DNA of 64,000 nt from Bursaphelenchus xylophilus (GCA_904066235.2 CAJFCV020000002.1:4216001-4280000), one strand, 5' to 3'. Positions 12,749-25,100 are shown, counted from the first letter of the stretch. Made by a program: numbers and translations. Notes: generated by a model not told the origin, from the sequence alone.

Positions 12749-13302
12749 AAAGTGGGACGGAATGGGGGTCGCTCTGGCCATGGATTCAGGTGCATTGCGG
12801 GGATTTAAAAAGTTTTGGCTTGGCACGACTTGTTTGGTTATTGACGCCTTAATCAGGATGTGAAATGTGGTCTCTGAAGACTTTATTGACTTAAAATTTG
12901 GTTCCTCAAATGTCCGATGACGAGCGGCCATCAAAAATTCTCTTGTGTTGGAGCCTGGACTCTTGATAAAAATTTCAAATTTCGCCATAAAGCGCATGAA
13001 AACGCTCGTTTATTAACTTACCCAATATTATTACATTATCTAATTTTTCATTTCATCACGCCATTTTTACTCAAAAGCAGCTTATTTGCACATTTAATTC
13101 TGCCTAACAAGGGAAGTCACTTAAGTCACGGATCGATTTTTAAAAACGACTGTTACAGCGATGGGGAGGGTAGGACGGAGATATTAAATCTGAAAACCGC
13201 TACCTCCACCGGCCTCTGGGAGCCGAGATAATCGACCAAAAAGGTTTGACCTAAAAAAAGTTGCTCCGAATAGTCCTCTCTTCCGAAAGAAATAGGGAAG
13301 AG

Positions 13303-13372
13303 AACCGAATAGTCCGGTGGTCTGGAAGCGCGCTTCCGGGCCTTGACCTTTTCAGGTTCGAATCCGCATGGG
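13303..13372 (+). other. tRNA-like block in left arm of family F element
   Basis: TAGTCCGGTGG (13310-13320) fits the Pol III A-box and GGTTCGAATCC (13355-13365) is a perfect B-box. The spacing fits a tRNA head, but T-arm pairing is broken, so this is a tRNA-derived promoter rather than a tRNA gene. Confidence 0.5.
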
Positions 13373-13604
13373 TCAAATGATTTATTAAACTTTTCCTGCA
13401 ATCCAGTAAATTTACCGGTAAGGTAAAATTTTTGATTTTTTGCGTATTTTACGATTAAATTCAGAGTAATAATGTGAATGCGAGTTCCAAACGATTTGGA
13501 TTTTCAAGGTTGAAAATTTACCGTAAAATAGGCATAACATATAAAAATAAATTGCTAGTAAATTTACTGGATCACAGCAACATAAATTTTTCGCAAGTTC
13601 GAGA

Positions 13605-13675
13605 CCCGTGCGGATTCGAACCTGAAAAGGAGAAGGCCCGGAAGCGCGCTTCCAGACCACCGGACCATTCGGTTC
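13605..13675 (-). other. tRNA-like block in right arm of family F element
   Basis: Mirror copy of the left-arm block: B-box GGTTCGAATCC at 13622-13612 and A-box TGGTCCGGTGG at 13667-13657, with the GGAAGCGCGCTTCC palindrome between them. Confidence 0.5.
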
Positions 13676-13863
13676 GCTGCCTTTTCTTCTTTCGGAAGGA
13701 AGAAATGTTCGGAGGAATTTGGGCAAACTTTTTGGTCGATTATCTCGGCTCCCAGAGGCCGGTGGAGGTAGCGGTTTTCAGATTTGATATCTCCTTCCTA
13801 CCCTCCCTATCGCTGTAACAGTCGTTTTACAAAATCGATCCGTGATTTAAGTGACTTCCCTTG

Positions 13864-14274
13864 TAAGGAAACCGGAAGTATGGTTATTTTTATACTTTTC
13901 TGTTTTCAGTGTTTCCCCTACAACTATCATGTTTTGACAAGTGTAGAGTAGGTGTCTTTCATTGGAACAGTTTCCACTCTTTCCGACTCGTTGGCCGTTT
14001 TTGTGTAAGAGCATTTGTATTGATAAGTATCGCAGATACGAACCAGTTAATGCGCTTGTCCGAAGGCATCATTTCGACTGATAATGGTCTGCTAATCAAA
14101 ACGAAACGAGGCGAGAGATTTGTGGGGTCACAATATTTGCGCTTTACAACATTTCGCGACATTCTACTGGCGAATTACGAATGTTTATGTGGATTTTTAC
14201 GTTCGTGTTTTTAATCTCAGCAGTATTTTTTTTATCCCAAAGTCATTTTTCAGACGACTGGAGAGTCCGGAATC
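13864..14274. other. Upstream region of the aquaporin gene
   Basis: No gene. An acceptor-like TTTTTTCAG ends near 14253, about 20 bases before the aquaporin ATG. It could take a spliced leader or end a 5' UTR intron. Confidence 0.4.
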
Positions 14275-15639
14275 ATGTCGAAGGAAGGCTTGTTGCCGGC
14301 CGAGCGCCTAAGGGGACGGATAAATTTGCGAAACAAATTTCATGCTGCGCTGGTCGCGGAACTGTTTGGCACCTTTTTACTTGTGGTAAGACTTATTTTT
14401 ATTGCCTTAAAATCATACCGTTCTCCAATATAAACCACCTGTATTTCAGTTCCTTGTTGTTGGTATCTCGTGCCAACATGTTCTCACCGACTCGAAGCTT
14501 GTCAGTTTCCTTTCGATCAACATTGGCGTTGGTTTTATTGTTGCCCTCTGTGTGTATGCTACCTATACGACGTCCGGCGGTCAATTGAACCCAGCCGTCT
14601 CGATTACTTTGGTCTTCTTGGGGCATATCACTGTTCCGCAATTCTTCGCTTACGTCGCAGTACAGACGGTTGGAGCATTTTTCGGAGCTGCCGCCGGATT
14701 CGCAGTTTATCAAGGTAAAATTCGGATTTTTGTTGGGGACCAATGCACGTCAAACCGAGATGAGCTAAAACGGTCCGGTGAACGAATTGGCCAAAAAAAA
14801 CGCGAAAAAACTTTTTGTCGGAGAAGAAATGGGGAATTTTTAGGGCGAGAGAGTACGTTTTTGCGTGTCTTTTTCTCTGACTTCTCTGTGAAATCAAGAC
14901 GAAATGTAACAAACCGATAGCGAAGAGTCTATTCCGGTCACCGGACTCCTCACAAATTTCAAATTGTCAGTTTGAAGTGCAATGCCTTTCTTCAACGTTT
15001 TGAGCTTGCGTCATTTTTGAAAAATCTTGATCTGAATTTGCGCCAAATTCCATCAACGTTTTGGTTTCCTAACCACCTCCCGGATGCATGTTTCTTCGCT
15101 TCATAAGTCTCAAAATTTCCGTTCCAGATGCCCTTCATCACTACGCCGGTACACTGCGCACAATCACTGGCCCTAACGCCACCGCCGGCATTTTTTGCTC
15201 CTTCCCCGCTGCCCACATCTCGAACTGCGGCGCTTTTGTGGATCAGGTTGCCGGGACGGCGCTTCTCCTCTTTTTCGTCTGTGTTTTCACCGACAAACGC
15301 AACAATGTCCCCGCCTTCCTGCACCCACTTTGTTTCGGATTCGCGCTGATGTTGATCGGCTTTACGTATGGAATGAATCTGGGGTACCCTGTGAATCCAG
15401 CCAGAGACTTCGGGCCTCGACTTTTCGCGGTGTTCGCCGGCTACGGATGGGAGGTGTTCTCCTATCACGACTACTACTTCTGGATTCCGATTGTTGCGCC
15501 GTTGATCGGTGGTCCTTTGGGCGCCTTCTTGTACCACCTATTCATCGGCGCGCATGCTCCAGACAGCGTTCAGGAGGTCAAGAAAATTTCTCTGCAGAAA
15601 AACGGCGATGAAACAGAACCATTGGCCAATTCTGCTTAA
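14275..15639 (+). CDS. aqp: Aquaglyceroporin (MIP family)
   Basis: Plasma-membrane channel for water and glycerol-like solutes. Exons 14275-14385, 14450-14714, 15128-15639 give 295 aa. The first NPA box is in GGQLNPAVS and the second in GYPVNPARDFGPRLF; Asp after NPAR is the mark of glycerol-conducting members. Six membrane segments can be traced, starting with ALVAELFGTFLLVFLVVG. The start follows an acceptor-like TTTTTTCAG by about 20 bases. Intron 2 contains a family H transposon. The C-terminus is a short acidic/polar tail with no obvious targeting motif. A convergent CDK11 gene follows after about 390 bp. Confidence 0.95.
14745..14980. mobile_element. Family H element, copy 1 (aquaporin intron 2)
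   Basis: Begins GCACGTCAAACCGAG and ends GTCAGTTTGAAGTGC, flanked by AAT on both sides. The interior is alignable with the reverse complement of 45737-45963 (shared GAAGAAATGGGGAATTTTT, for example). Non-coding. Confidence 0.8.
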
Positions 15640-16029
15640 ATTAGTAATAATATTAAAATTGTAGCAAGTTATCGATCTATAAGGTTTCCAAAACGTCTTT
15701 GTTAGGGCCTTCTTTCACTCGGTATTTATTAGAAGTTGTAAAAAATAAAAAAACTGCGAATTTTTCTGACTAAAATGTTGCGTTTTTTAGGGAATCTTCT
15801 ATTCTTCCAAGGATGGTTATGTCTCTGTATTCTAGCATTTAGAGACCGACACAAGCATTTGATTCGACCTTAAGGAGCAGTAATATCAACTTTAAACCAT
15901 TTCGGTCTAAATAAACTGATAAAACCATGTTCACCCTGGTAATTTCCAAAAATACAACTCAGGCCTTCCACCAATTTTTACGTGTTAAAAATGGAATTTT
16001 AAATTTATTTCACAACGTTATATTAGATT
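15640..16029. other. Convergent 3' flanks of aquaporin and CDK11
   Basis: AT-rich, no gene; contains an AATAAA-like site near 15745 for aquaporin. Confidence 0.4.
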
Positions 16030-18381
16030 TCAAAACTTTAACGAGAATCCTTTGACCTGTTTGACATCAACTTTGAATTCATTGAGGAGCTTGCGCTGAT
16101 TTGGGTCTAACGGTTTGGATGGGACGGTTTCTATGGCGACGGGTTTCTTCGGCGGCGCTTTGTGCCCTTCTGATTTGGCCGGCCAGGATGGGAACGAATC
16201 TAGTGTGGCTGGAGGGGGATCTTCGGTGAAGAATTCGTGTTTTAGCGCGTCTTCGGCGGTAATTCGTCGTTCCGGGCAAAGAGTAAGCAAGCTGAAAAAA
16301 TAAAGACAATAATAGGTCAACTGAACTAGCCTAACTAAATGCAGCTAAAAAATTTAAAACTTACTGATTCATGAGATCAACTCCAGCCACAGTCTTCAAT
16401 TCTTTGAGATACTTCGATTTCAATTGATTAAATTTGTACTCGGGCCATTCATGTTTTGCATGTGGCAGCTCCGAATACCCCGGCCAAACTCCTTCGTTCG
16501 GTGCTCCGGTATCGGCGAAAATTTTCTTCAATTGATCCGCCTCAGAATGCCCTGGGAACATTGGTTTGAGTGTCAGGAATTCACCAAAAATACAGCCCAC
16601 TGACCAGACATCAATCGGAGTGGAGTAATATTTGGTTCCCAGGAGGAGTTCTGGAGATCGGTACCAAAGAGTAACAACAACGCTTGTATATGGCTTCAGC
16701 GGATCTCCGTATTCTCTTGCTAGTCCAAAGTCGCCAATCTGAAAGTAAATAAAACAATTTTAGCCTTCCAAATAAAATCATATACATGAAACAGCTCAAA
16801 AATTAACAAATCGTGTTTACAATATCTGAAAATACGACCACAGTGAAATGAAACATACCTTCAAAACGTTTCCATGCGATAACAACAAATTTGAGGTCTT
16901 CAAATCACGATGTATTACCCATTCCGAGTGCATGTAGGCTATACCATCGAGAAGTTGCTTCATTAAGGTCTTGATCTGTGGCAATGTAAAGGTCTTCTTC
17001 TTGGCTTGTAACTGCTCCATGAGTGCTTTGACATCATGCTCGACAAATTCCATCACCAAGAAAATACTGTCCATGGTATCGCCGACCACAATTTCCTGAA
17101 ACTCAATGGGTAATAAAATAATGGAAAACCTTGCGGGAGGTTGGAAAATTGTTACCTAAAATGGGAAGACACAGAAAAAAAAGAACTTACCCTCAACCCG
17201 ACGATATTCTGATGGTGTCGGCATTTCATCAGCATGTTAATCTCTCTCAACGAAGTTATCGGGAACCCTTCCTTCTCCTTTTCCATTTTCAGACCTTTCA
17301 GCGCAACCACTTCGTCCGTCCTCAGTTCGCGAGCCCGATATACCACCCCATAGGTACCTTCACTGATTTTGTTGAGTATTTTGAACTCATTAACACTCCG
17401 GCATCCTCTGATTCCTGGATAAAATACGGGGAGTCGAGAAATCAATCGTTTTTGGTAGCTCTCTTCCATTTCTTTGAGTTGATCTTCTGATAACTAAAAA
17501 CAAAAAAAATTAATAAAAATTGGATTTTACCTTTTCCTTTTCCTCGTCAAGGAGATCTTCAAAGTTCTTCCTTGTAATTATCTCCACTTCGTCCTCCTCT
17601 TCCACCAGTATTTCTTCCACTTCATCCTCGGAAATCATCGGGCTTTCTCGATACGGCTCTGGCGACTTGGAGACCACGCTTTCGGGGGAACTGTCGAATC
17701 TGGACCTTTTTGGCTGTTCATTGGAGCTTTCTGGCTGGGGTTCTAAACCAAGAGTAAATTAAGGTAACAGTATGAGTAATTTTCGACAATGTCTATCTTC
17801 TGACCCGTTTGATACCTAAACATCAAAACAAAAAGAAATAAAGCACACGTACCTTCCATCTCAACATCCTCATTTTCCCCCTTATCGTCAACTCCATTTT
17901 GAGATCGCGTTTCGTCTGTTCCGGAGCTTCTTTCAAGCGGACTTCGGCTCCGACTTCGATTCTTCTTCGACTTATGCTGAAAAACCGACCCAAACATGTG
18001 ACTTACTCAGAGAAACTGTCCGACTTTACAAAGACATCGTCCTGTTAAAGCCGACTAAAAAAGTTTCGATTAAAAATGCTCAAAGTTAAGAGGTATGGAC
18101 TTCGAAATAGCTTACCGAATGATGTCGATGGTGCTTGTGGCCCTTTTCTTTTTTCTGCAGTTTCTTCAGCAACGATTCCCGATGTTGACGTTCGCGTTCT
18201 TCGAGATCGGCAATAAGTTCCTGGAAATTGCGACAATGTAATGTTGAAACATTCAAAAAATAAAAATAACAAAAAGTCTTACCTTCTGGTCCTTTCCGGC
18301 GACCTCTTTCTCATCTTCTGAGCTTGCTTCACCTTCAGACGAGGCAATTGTCGAAAAATACTTTGGATCTCGTCCTAACAT
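16030..18381 (-). CDS. cdk-11: Cyclin-dependent kinase 11 (PITSLRE kinase)
   Basis: Nuclear kinase acting with cyclin L in transcription and pre-mRNA splicing (family knowledge). Exons: 18381-18283, 18220-18116, 17976-17853, 17742-17531, 17493-17191, 17095-16859, 16738-16365, 16291-16030, giving 571 aa. The name-giving PITSLRE helix is intact ([15 protein letters not shown]). Also present are the glycine loop [12 protein letters not shown], catalytic [22 protein letters not shown] and the T-loop [15 protein letters not shown]. Upstream are the typical basic stretch [16 protein letters not shown], an RS-type patch [13 protein letters not shown] and an acidic run [12 protein letters not shown]. 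The N-terminal region is shorter than in most animal CDK11 proteins; an extra upstream exon cannot be excluded, but the chosen ATG has a good in-frame context and nothing upstream fits. Confidence 0.95.
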
Positions 18382-19183
18382 CGGTAAGACTCAAACAAAA
18401 ACAACAAAAGAAAAATAACGACGACAGCACCGTCCTTCACCGGTAACCAATTCCAACAAGTGGTGGGATAATGCGAATCAAGAGGTGTAAACAGAGCACG
18501 TCGCGTCGACAGAAGAAACAAAACAATGTAGAAGAAAGCTGGAGAAACACTTGACGCAGAGAAGAAATTGTGCCAGGTGTTTCCCTTTTCTTTCGAAAGC
18601 TTTTTTTTCAAGAGAGAGAAAGTGTCGTAGAAGAGACCGACAGAAAAACGTTAGAGAAAAAGAGACAGCGAGAAAAAGCACGCAAAATGATGTCTCTGTG
18701 CGTCGCAGTTACCCAGTCTAAAAACGAACGGTTTCTCAACAGTAGGTCGGAATGAAGTTGCAATCAATCGAGATCATGCTTCACAGGATCATTTCTGTAG
18801 TAAGCATACTCTCGTCTAACGTCTAGGTTTCACCACCTGACTCTGTGATGATCGAGGTGTGGTGGCCCTTCCAGAGCGTGAAGTTCGTTCTTGTTGGCTT
18901 CTGAAGTCGATAGAACGTTGAAGATCGCGAATTGTGCACCTGGAGCACTGTTCACGGAAGGGTCGCTTGCTGAGCAGAGTTTATTTTGATATAATAGTTG
19001 TCAGTTGACAATGTTCATGGTTTACTTGTGCTGACGTAAGTTTATGGATATCAGACTTCGTTCGTGTAGATAATCGTAAACGGCTTTTTCCCAACACTTT
19101 TATTTATTATACCTGTATTTACAAACATGAATATACTTATGATTTTAATTTAATTAAAATAGAGGAGGAATCTTGAGTTCTCA
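18382..19183. other. Region between CDK11 start and a small minus-strand gene
   Basis: Promoter side of CDK11. Apart from a weak C/D-box candidate, it shows a CCACCT/AGGTGTGGTGG inverted repeat near 18833-18863 and no protein gene. Confidence 0.4.
18838..18908 (+). ncRNA. Candidate box C/D snoRNA (weak)
   Basis: GTGATGA (18845-18851) matches box C and CTGA (18901-18904) box D, with GACT before and AGTC after as a possible terminal stem. Length of about 70 nt fits. Box D motifs are common by chance and no guide target was tested. Confidence 0.2.
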
Positions 19184-19709
19184 TTAGCGGTCACAACTGA
19201 TAAACTCGATTCCGATCTCTTCCGCCTTGTCCTTCTCTGACTTTCCTTCTACTCGATCCAGGCAACTTAGAATTTGTTCGATCTGTTCACTGGGTATTTT
19301 CTTGCACGTTTTCCGAAGATTTTCAACTATCTGTTTGTTGACCGGTAGACCATTCTGATACATAACATCAACGCAGAACAAGTAAAATTCGGGGCGATAT
19401 TTAAGTGTGAGAAGTTCTTCTTCCAACTTTCCTTCCATCAGCTCGACGTAAACCTTGTGCTTCAGCGCTTGGCGTTCAAGAACCAGTCCCTAAAATTGCG
19501 TCTTGATTAGAAAATAAAATTTCCAGCGACAGCGAAAGTAATGAAGGTTTTCGTACATCTAGCGTTGACCCAGACAGTCCGAGATAGTAATAATGCTCGT
19601 CCAATACGAGGGACGTGATTTGCGCTTCCAAAGCGCCATAAGGCCCTTCCAGCACCTCGTAAGCATCCGAATCTTTTCCACTTCTACAAAAGCAACAGAA
19701 CAACTTCAT
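19184..19709 (-). CDS. Conserved-looking small protein, unknown function, cysteine-rich N-terminus
   Basis: Exons 19709-19557 and 19489-19184 give 152 aa. I do not recognise the family. The N-terminus MKLFCCFCRSGKD has three clustered cysteines, a possible S-acylation site that would anchor the protein at a membrane. The rest is soluble and mostly helical-looking, with acidic and lysine-rich segments (KIPSEQIEQILSCLDRVEGK). The ATG lies two bases after an acceptor-like TTTTCCAG, suggesting spliced-leader addition. Regular codon use and a clean intron support a real gene. Confidence 0.7.
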
Positions 19710-21814
19710 CTCTGGAAAAGAAACCAATTTACGTATAGTCAGACAGACGTAAATGAAACCGTCGGCGGGTCATAAGTCATATCGCGCTTCATGCTCATAC
19801 ATTAATCTTGAACACCGGCATAAATTATGTTCTAGATATTTCACTAATGGAAGGGTTTGTTGCCACGGCAATTCAGGGGAACCTGCTATTAAAAAAGGAC
19901 ATTTTTTTGTTTGGAATCTTGTTAACGTTTGCAGGACAGGTGTAATTACACCCTTTAAATCTCTTACCCAGATTTACCTAATAAATGGTTTACGTGACAA
20001 CTTATTTTTACATAACAAAAAATGGGAGAGAATCCGGATTTAAGCCACACATTATTACGCCATAGTACGTTCAATAACGTACATTTTATTATTTTTGGTT
20101 ATTTTTTAAAATTTTTTAAAATTTTAATAAAAAAAGCAAGAATAAATAATCATGTGTAACACAAAAAATATCATTCAGACGTACGTAACAATTTTCAAGT
20201 CACAATCTTAAAAACTAACCCAAGAAAAATGAATTCGATAAAATATAACGAAAGAACTGCAAAAAACGGTATCTCATAATGCTAGAAACACGTTGTGTTG
20301 ATTGTTTTAAGTAACTATTACCTTCTGTCTTTACCAAAAGGGAATTCAGCCAACTCGATCTTTGAGACGGGTTCCTTCATCATTGCGGTTAAAACGAGAC
20401 CAACTACGGGAAGGGATGATTGCGAAACGAACCTTTACCAAATAAAGTGTAGTTCAGCACTCCAACCATCGAAAATTATGTTGCCTTTCTGTTTTAATGT
20501 TATTGGTGCGATCATATGCTTTGTGAAAAAAAAAGTTTGTCAGGATCTCAGCTGTGCTTGAAACGCAAAAAAATTCAGACCATGGGCACATGGATTTATT
20601 TTTCTATTTCAGAGTCTCTATCGGGTAGTCTCAAAACATCAAATACATATATCCTACCAAAAAATGTCAAGCCATTGCTTGCCAAAATCTACCCCGCTTC
20701 AAACCAACAAATCACTTGACCATTCTCCGATCCTTACGCCAAAAAACCAGACAGAAACCACAGTTTATTCAAATTCGTGTTCAAGAGCGGCTCTTCAGGA
20801 CGGATTCGGTGCAACTCCGTGGTTTGTGTGAATCACAATTTTTTTTGCATGCTGATAACGTTTTTTTTCTGCTCAAACCTTTTTTCTTACGTGAAATATA
20901 ACGTGGAATTGTTGTTCGGAAAGGGCGACATGAGTAACAATGCTGATAAAAAACCTAAAGGATTTGCTGATTGAAAATTCAAAACCTTTGCTGATTCTTT
21001 TGAATTGCAGCGGTGAAAAAAAACGTTCCTTTTTATGTTGTATTTTTATGGGAACATCTCCATTCCCAGAATGTGAATCAATAAGAGGAACAGCATAAAT
21101 CCTGCACAGGGACTTCCGAATTAAAGCCAGGGTTCGGAAGTCCGGAAATTGCGGTAAATTACGGCTGATTACTGATAATGGTGGCGAGACCACTTTTTCC
21201 CTTCAAAAAATAATCAGCCATTCCAGGAATTGATATTTTGTTGATAGCGGGTTAAAAAAGTCCTGCGATCGGGTTCGAAGAATAGTACCCAGACGATGGA
21301 TGTGCTGAGGGTTGAGGAGGGATCCTCATGATATTGGGGCTTCTGTCGGAAAAATAATGGCGGGTCGTCGCAAATTATGGGAATCGCCCATCATTTGCGG
21401 CGGCTGCCACATCTCATGTTACACTCTCGGATATAAGGTCACGTGTTAACAGTCACCTAGAATATTTTCTACTAGCAAAGTCTGGGACGGTCTAGTGTTC
21501 CTTTTTTGGCTGCCACTGTGTGTGGTCTCAATTTCATTTTCAATTTATTCCACTAATCACATGTAAAAATCATGGAGTGAATCAGTATGGTTTCTATTGT
21601 CCAGTAAATGCAACATCCTTGCATCGCCGGCTATAGGAGGTTCCTTTTATCCTGGGGCATCCGAACGGGTGTGTGGGAGGTGCCATTCCAATAGCATCAC
21701 TACCAGAACTGAACAGTACATATCCCGAGATTATATAGCTCCACCGTTTCCTTTTTCCAACCACTTCTCAAACTGCTCCAATTCTCCGTGTGTGGTCTAT
21801 TGTACCCAAAGTAA

Positions 21815-21866
21815 GTGCAAAATTTAAAGAACTCTGCGCCTCGCACTTGGGGCACTTCCCTCGCAA
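21815..21866. repeat. Family C terminal fragment
   Basis: GTGCAAAATTTAAAGAA followed by CGCACTTGGGGCACTTCCC matches the right end of the full family C copies; the rest of the element is absent. Confidence 0.6.
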
Positions 21867-22010
21867 GTTACCCGTTTACCAATAAAAACTTGAATTCGCT
21901 CAATCAGTTTGCGAAACCCAAGGGCAAGCCGCTTGTTTTTCAAACCGATTGAATAGTATTATCTTGATCATGTTTTTTACACCATCAAACAATAAAAAAA
22001 TGTGATAATA

Positions 22011-22195
22011 CTAGTCCCTCCGGAAAGTCGCCCGACTAAAATCGGGTGTGCGAAAACAAAAGTTTTCCTTGCACTGTGCAATTTCTTCTTTTTTGCACCG
22101 TGCAATGGGCTTGTTTGAGCTGTCGCTCGCATCCTGACTTTTTTCGCACAGTGCAAACACCAAAAATCAGTCCGCCGACTTTCCGGAAGGACCAG
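22011..22195. mobile_element. Family E inverted-repeat element, copy 2
   Basis: CTAGTCCCTCCGGAAAGTCG on the left, CGACTTTCCGGAAGGACCAG on the right, TA on both sides. The interior has GCACTGTGCAA-type palindromes. No coding capacity. Confidence 0.85.
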
Positions 22196-25100
22196 TATGT
22201 AAACAGGAACACCGATTGCTATTTTTGATAAGGACATGCGGATTTTTTCAATAATTTTACGAATACAAATCGTGGCTGTAGGACGCTTTTCTTGTCATTA
22301 GCCTTTTCACCAACTTCCTGGACATTTGCCGCGGGGCGCACTGTGCAAAAAAGCCGCCGTTTTTTGTACCGTGCATTGACCTCTTTTGGTTTAAAATTTT
22401 GTTGTCGGGGACAGAACGCGGGCCGGGGATTTGCATTTGAATAAAATCGGGAATTTTGCTCCATATATCGGCGGTGAAACGGCTGATCAAAAGCTGAAAC
22501 CCGCCGTATTTCCTTCAAATTGAGAAAAATGTCAGACAAGGGAATGCTTGCCACAATTGTTCAGTAAGTCGACTTTAATATTGTTTTTTGTTTAAATTAG
22601 AATGCGTTTTTCAGCAGCTTTCCGAAAAATGTAAAGTTGTGTAAAAAATCTTTTCATTATATAGTTGCTTTGCTTCACTGCTTCGAAAAACGGTACATAT
22701 AGCAACTGCACCGCATTTTTGAGTACTCTCTTATGAACTTTCTAAAATTCAGAAAGTTTGGAGATTCTAAATTTATACCTTTTGATCTTTGACTTTGTAA
22801 AAACCGATGCTGAAATTCTTCAGATTTGAATTTTTCAGATTCCTGGAAGTCTTTCTTGTGGGGACTGATTAGCGGCTTAACTTTTTCCCATTGCTTATCA
22901 ATTCCCAAAAAGTAATTTATTAATGCTCAGCGACATGCAGCCACTGATTAGAACATTGAATAAAAGGACATTAGCTCTTATAACTTGTCCGTATTTTCTT
23001 TTCACCGCGTCTTTACAATCTTGTTTGAATCCGGCCCCTTTGAAAGAGGAAAGTGAAAAAATAAAGAAAATTTACCTCCCTACCATATTCTCAATCAATG
23101 TATGTTGCGGTTTTATGAATTATTCTGACCCGAACTCACCTTCCTAGGTGCGACGTAACCATGTGCTCGAGGAATTTTTGATAAGTTGAGTGCAACGATC
23201 ATGACGTTAAAGGGCGTGCAGGATGGAAAATTTTCCCTTTTGTGTTTTTGCAGCCCCCGAGATCACAAGTCATTGAATCAAAAACTGAGGGGGCATGTTG
23301 AATAGACGTTGAACTTATTAGTTTGATCAGTGTTTCAAACTCACCTACGTCTTACTTCACAGAGATCGTTTTTCCGTGAACCCGATCAAATCATGGATTG
23401 ATTTATGACTGCTCTTTCGATGAAAGTTCAACCTTTCTCCGTCAAATGTCTTTGTCCAAACGAAGCGCAGTCTGGTTTAGACCTTATCAAATTATGCCCT
23501 CAACTTTTAATTGCCTGCCTGAGGGTTTGGTTTTTATCCAATTTTAGTCTTTTAACGTCACGGTCTTTAAGCCGCGACAAGCTCGCCAAATGTTTTTTTG
23601 GATGCATTTATTTACTACAATAACTTGTTAGAGAGAAAGAGGGAGAGCTTTTTCTCGGAAGGATCGAAAAGCAGTATGGTCTGGGTTAGGTTCCCTCCGA
23701 ACGCTCATGTTGATTTTTTAAGAGGGTCTCAAGTGCAAGGTGAACCCAGCATGCACTCTAATGCGATTAGATTCCTCATGGATACATAAATTTTCTTGAT
23801 TCTCGGATTTTAAAAGAGCAAGTTGTGCCAAGAATATAATTAACACTTTGTTTATATTGTGTGATTCAGATGTTTGAACCTTCCAAAACATAAACATTCT
23901 ATCAGAACAATCATCTAAGGCCCAACGTCTATGTATGTCGGCTATCGAATACGTCGCCGAATATTTTGGAATTTTGAACCTCTTCTCGCAGCGGGCATTC
24001 CAACAGTCCTCAATTTTTTCGAACGGCGATGATCAAATTGGGTTTTAATCCTCATCGCCGTAAGAATTCGCATAAAATATTTGCGTGGCGCTATGATGCG
24101 ATTTGCTACCGTATCACAGTGATGTACATAACCCATTGGCATCCTATGGGTTATTCTTTTATCCTGTTCATGTCGTTGCTATTTAAACCCTCCTTCGGAT
24201 GTGTTCGCCTTATTTTCCATTTTAAATTTTATTGTCCGTTTCTCATGTTTTTTTATTGCTTCGAATCAAAACGTCCGGAACAAGCTGTGATTCTCCCGAG
24301 GCTGATAACATTGAAAAATAATTTACAGGCTTATCGATTTGCCTCCTTTTAGCCTCTGATTTGTGTCTGAGGGGGCTGAGTACGGTATGGGGAGAGATTA
24401 AGGGCTTCTTGAAAAGTGCAGTGAGACCGTACGATAAGCTCCTGTACAGCGAAACGTGTCTAAAACGAGCCATTTCTCGAAGGCGCATGAGCTTTTTTAG
24501 ACCAAATGAACAAGAAGAAAACTTTCTTTTTGTCCCTTGCGATTCGTCGCTCAGACTGTATTGTAAAAATGTTTTTTTGTTTTCGTATTACAATTTCAAG
24601 CTTAGCCCCTATTTTTGTTATTAAAAACACCCAAATTCCTAAATTCCATTCATGGTGAAAGTTTAAATTTATTTCCCAATACACTCAAACTGCTGGTTCA
24701 TGTGACTATTTTTTGTCAATTGCGCGGATTAACCGGGATCCCTGTTCACTTTATTGTTGCTTTTGTTATCACGCAAAAATACACACACAATGTTTATTGG
24801 CTTACTGGGACAAACGCAGGGACGGTTTTTTTAACTGCTACTCTGATAAAATACATTGTATCTATCTGTAAAGCTACTCTGATCAAATAATATGTATATA
24901 TCTGTACATCATCTGAATTGGCTTTTGTTTTCGGACTCCAAGAGTCTTCTCTGCAGTTTGCCAAAAAGTTTTTTGAAATTGGCAAACCTTGCGGTATCCC
25001 TACTTCTATGCCAGACTACATTTATTACATCGGGAATCAAGTCAAAACATGCTTGAGACACAAACGTCAATGGACGTTTTGATGGATTGTCCGGTTCCGC

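Larger units (their letters stand above)
9452..13107. other. Gene-poor stretch with repeats and one unassigned ORF
   Basis: No supported multi-exon gene. Contents include a GAGCCGG-rich foldback near 10.07-10.46 kb, a strong hairpin at 11.38-11.46 kb, and a frame at 12518-12748. The remaining frames are AT-rich and uninformative. Confidence 0.5.
13108..13863. mobile_element. Family F foldback element with tRNA-like sequence in both arms
   Basis: Termini CAAGGGAAGTCACTTAAGTC and its complement are flanked by TAA on both sides, a 3-bp TWA duplication typical of PIF/Harbinger elements. Each arm of roughly 270-300 bp carries a tRNA-like block with A-box and B-box promoter motifs. No transposase frame is present. 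Confidence 0.8.

Noticed and set aside
13303..13372. Functional tRNA gene
   Set aside because: Lies inside a transposon arm; the T-stem has mismatches and the block is mirrored in the other arm.
22219..22554. 111-codon minus-strand frame
   Set aside because: Overlaps repeat-like GCACTGTGCAA sequence and shows no motif or splice partner.
24029..24624. Overlapping frames of about 90-107 codons
   Set aside because: Hydrophobic runs come from AT-rich composition; no coherent gene structure.
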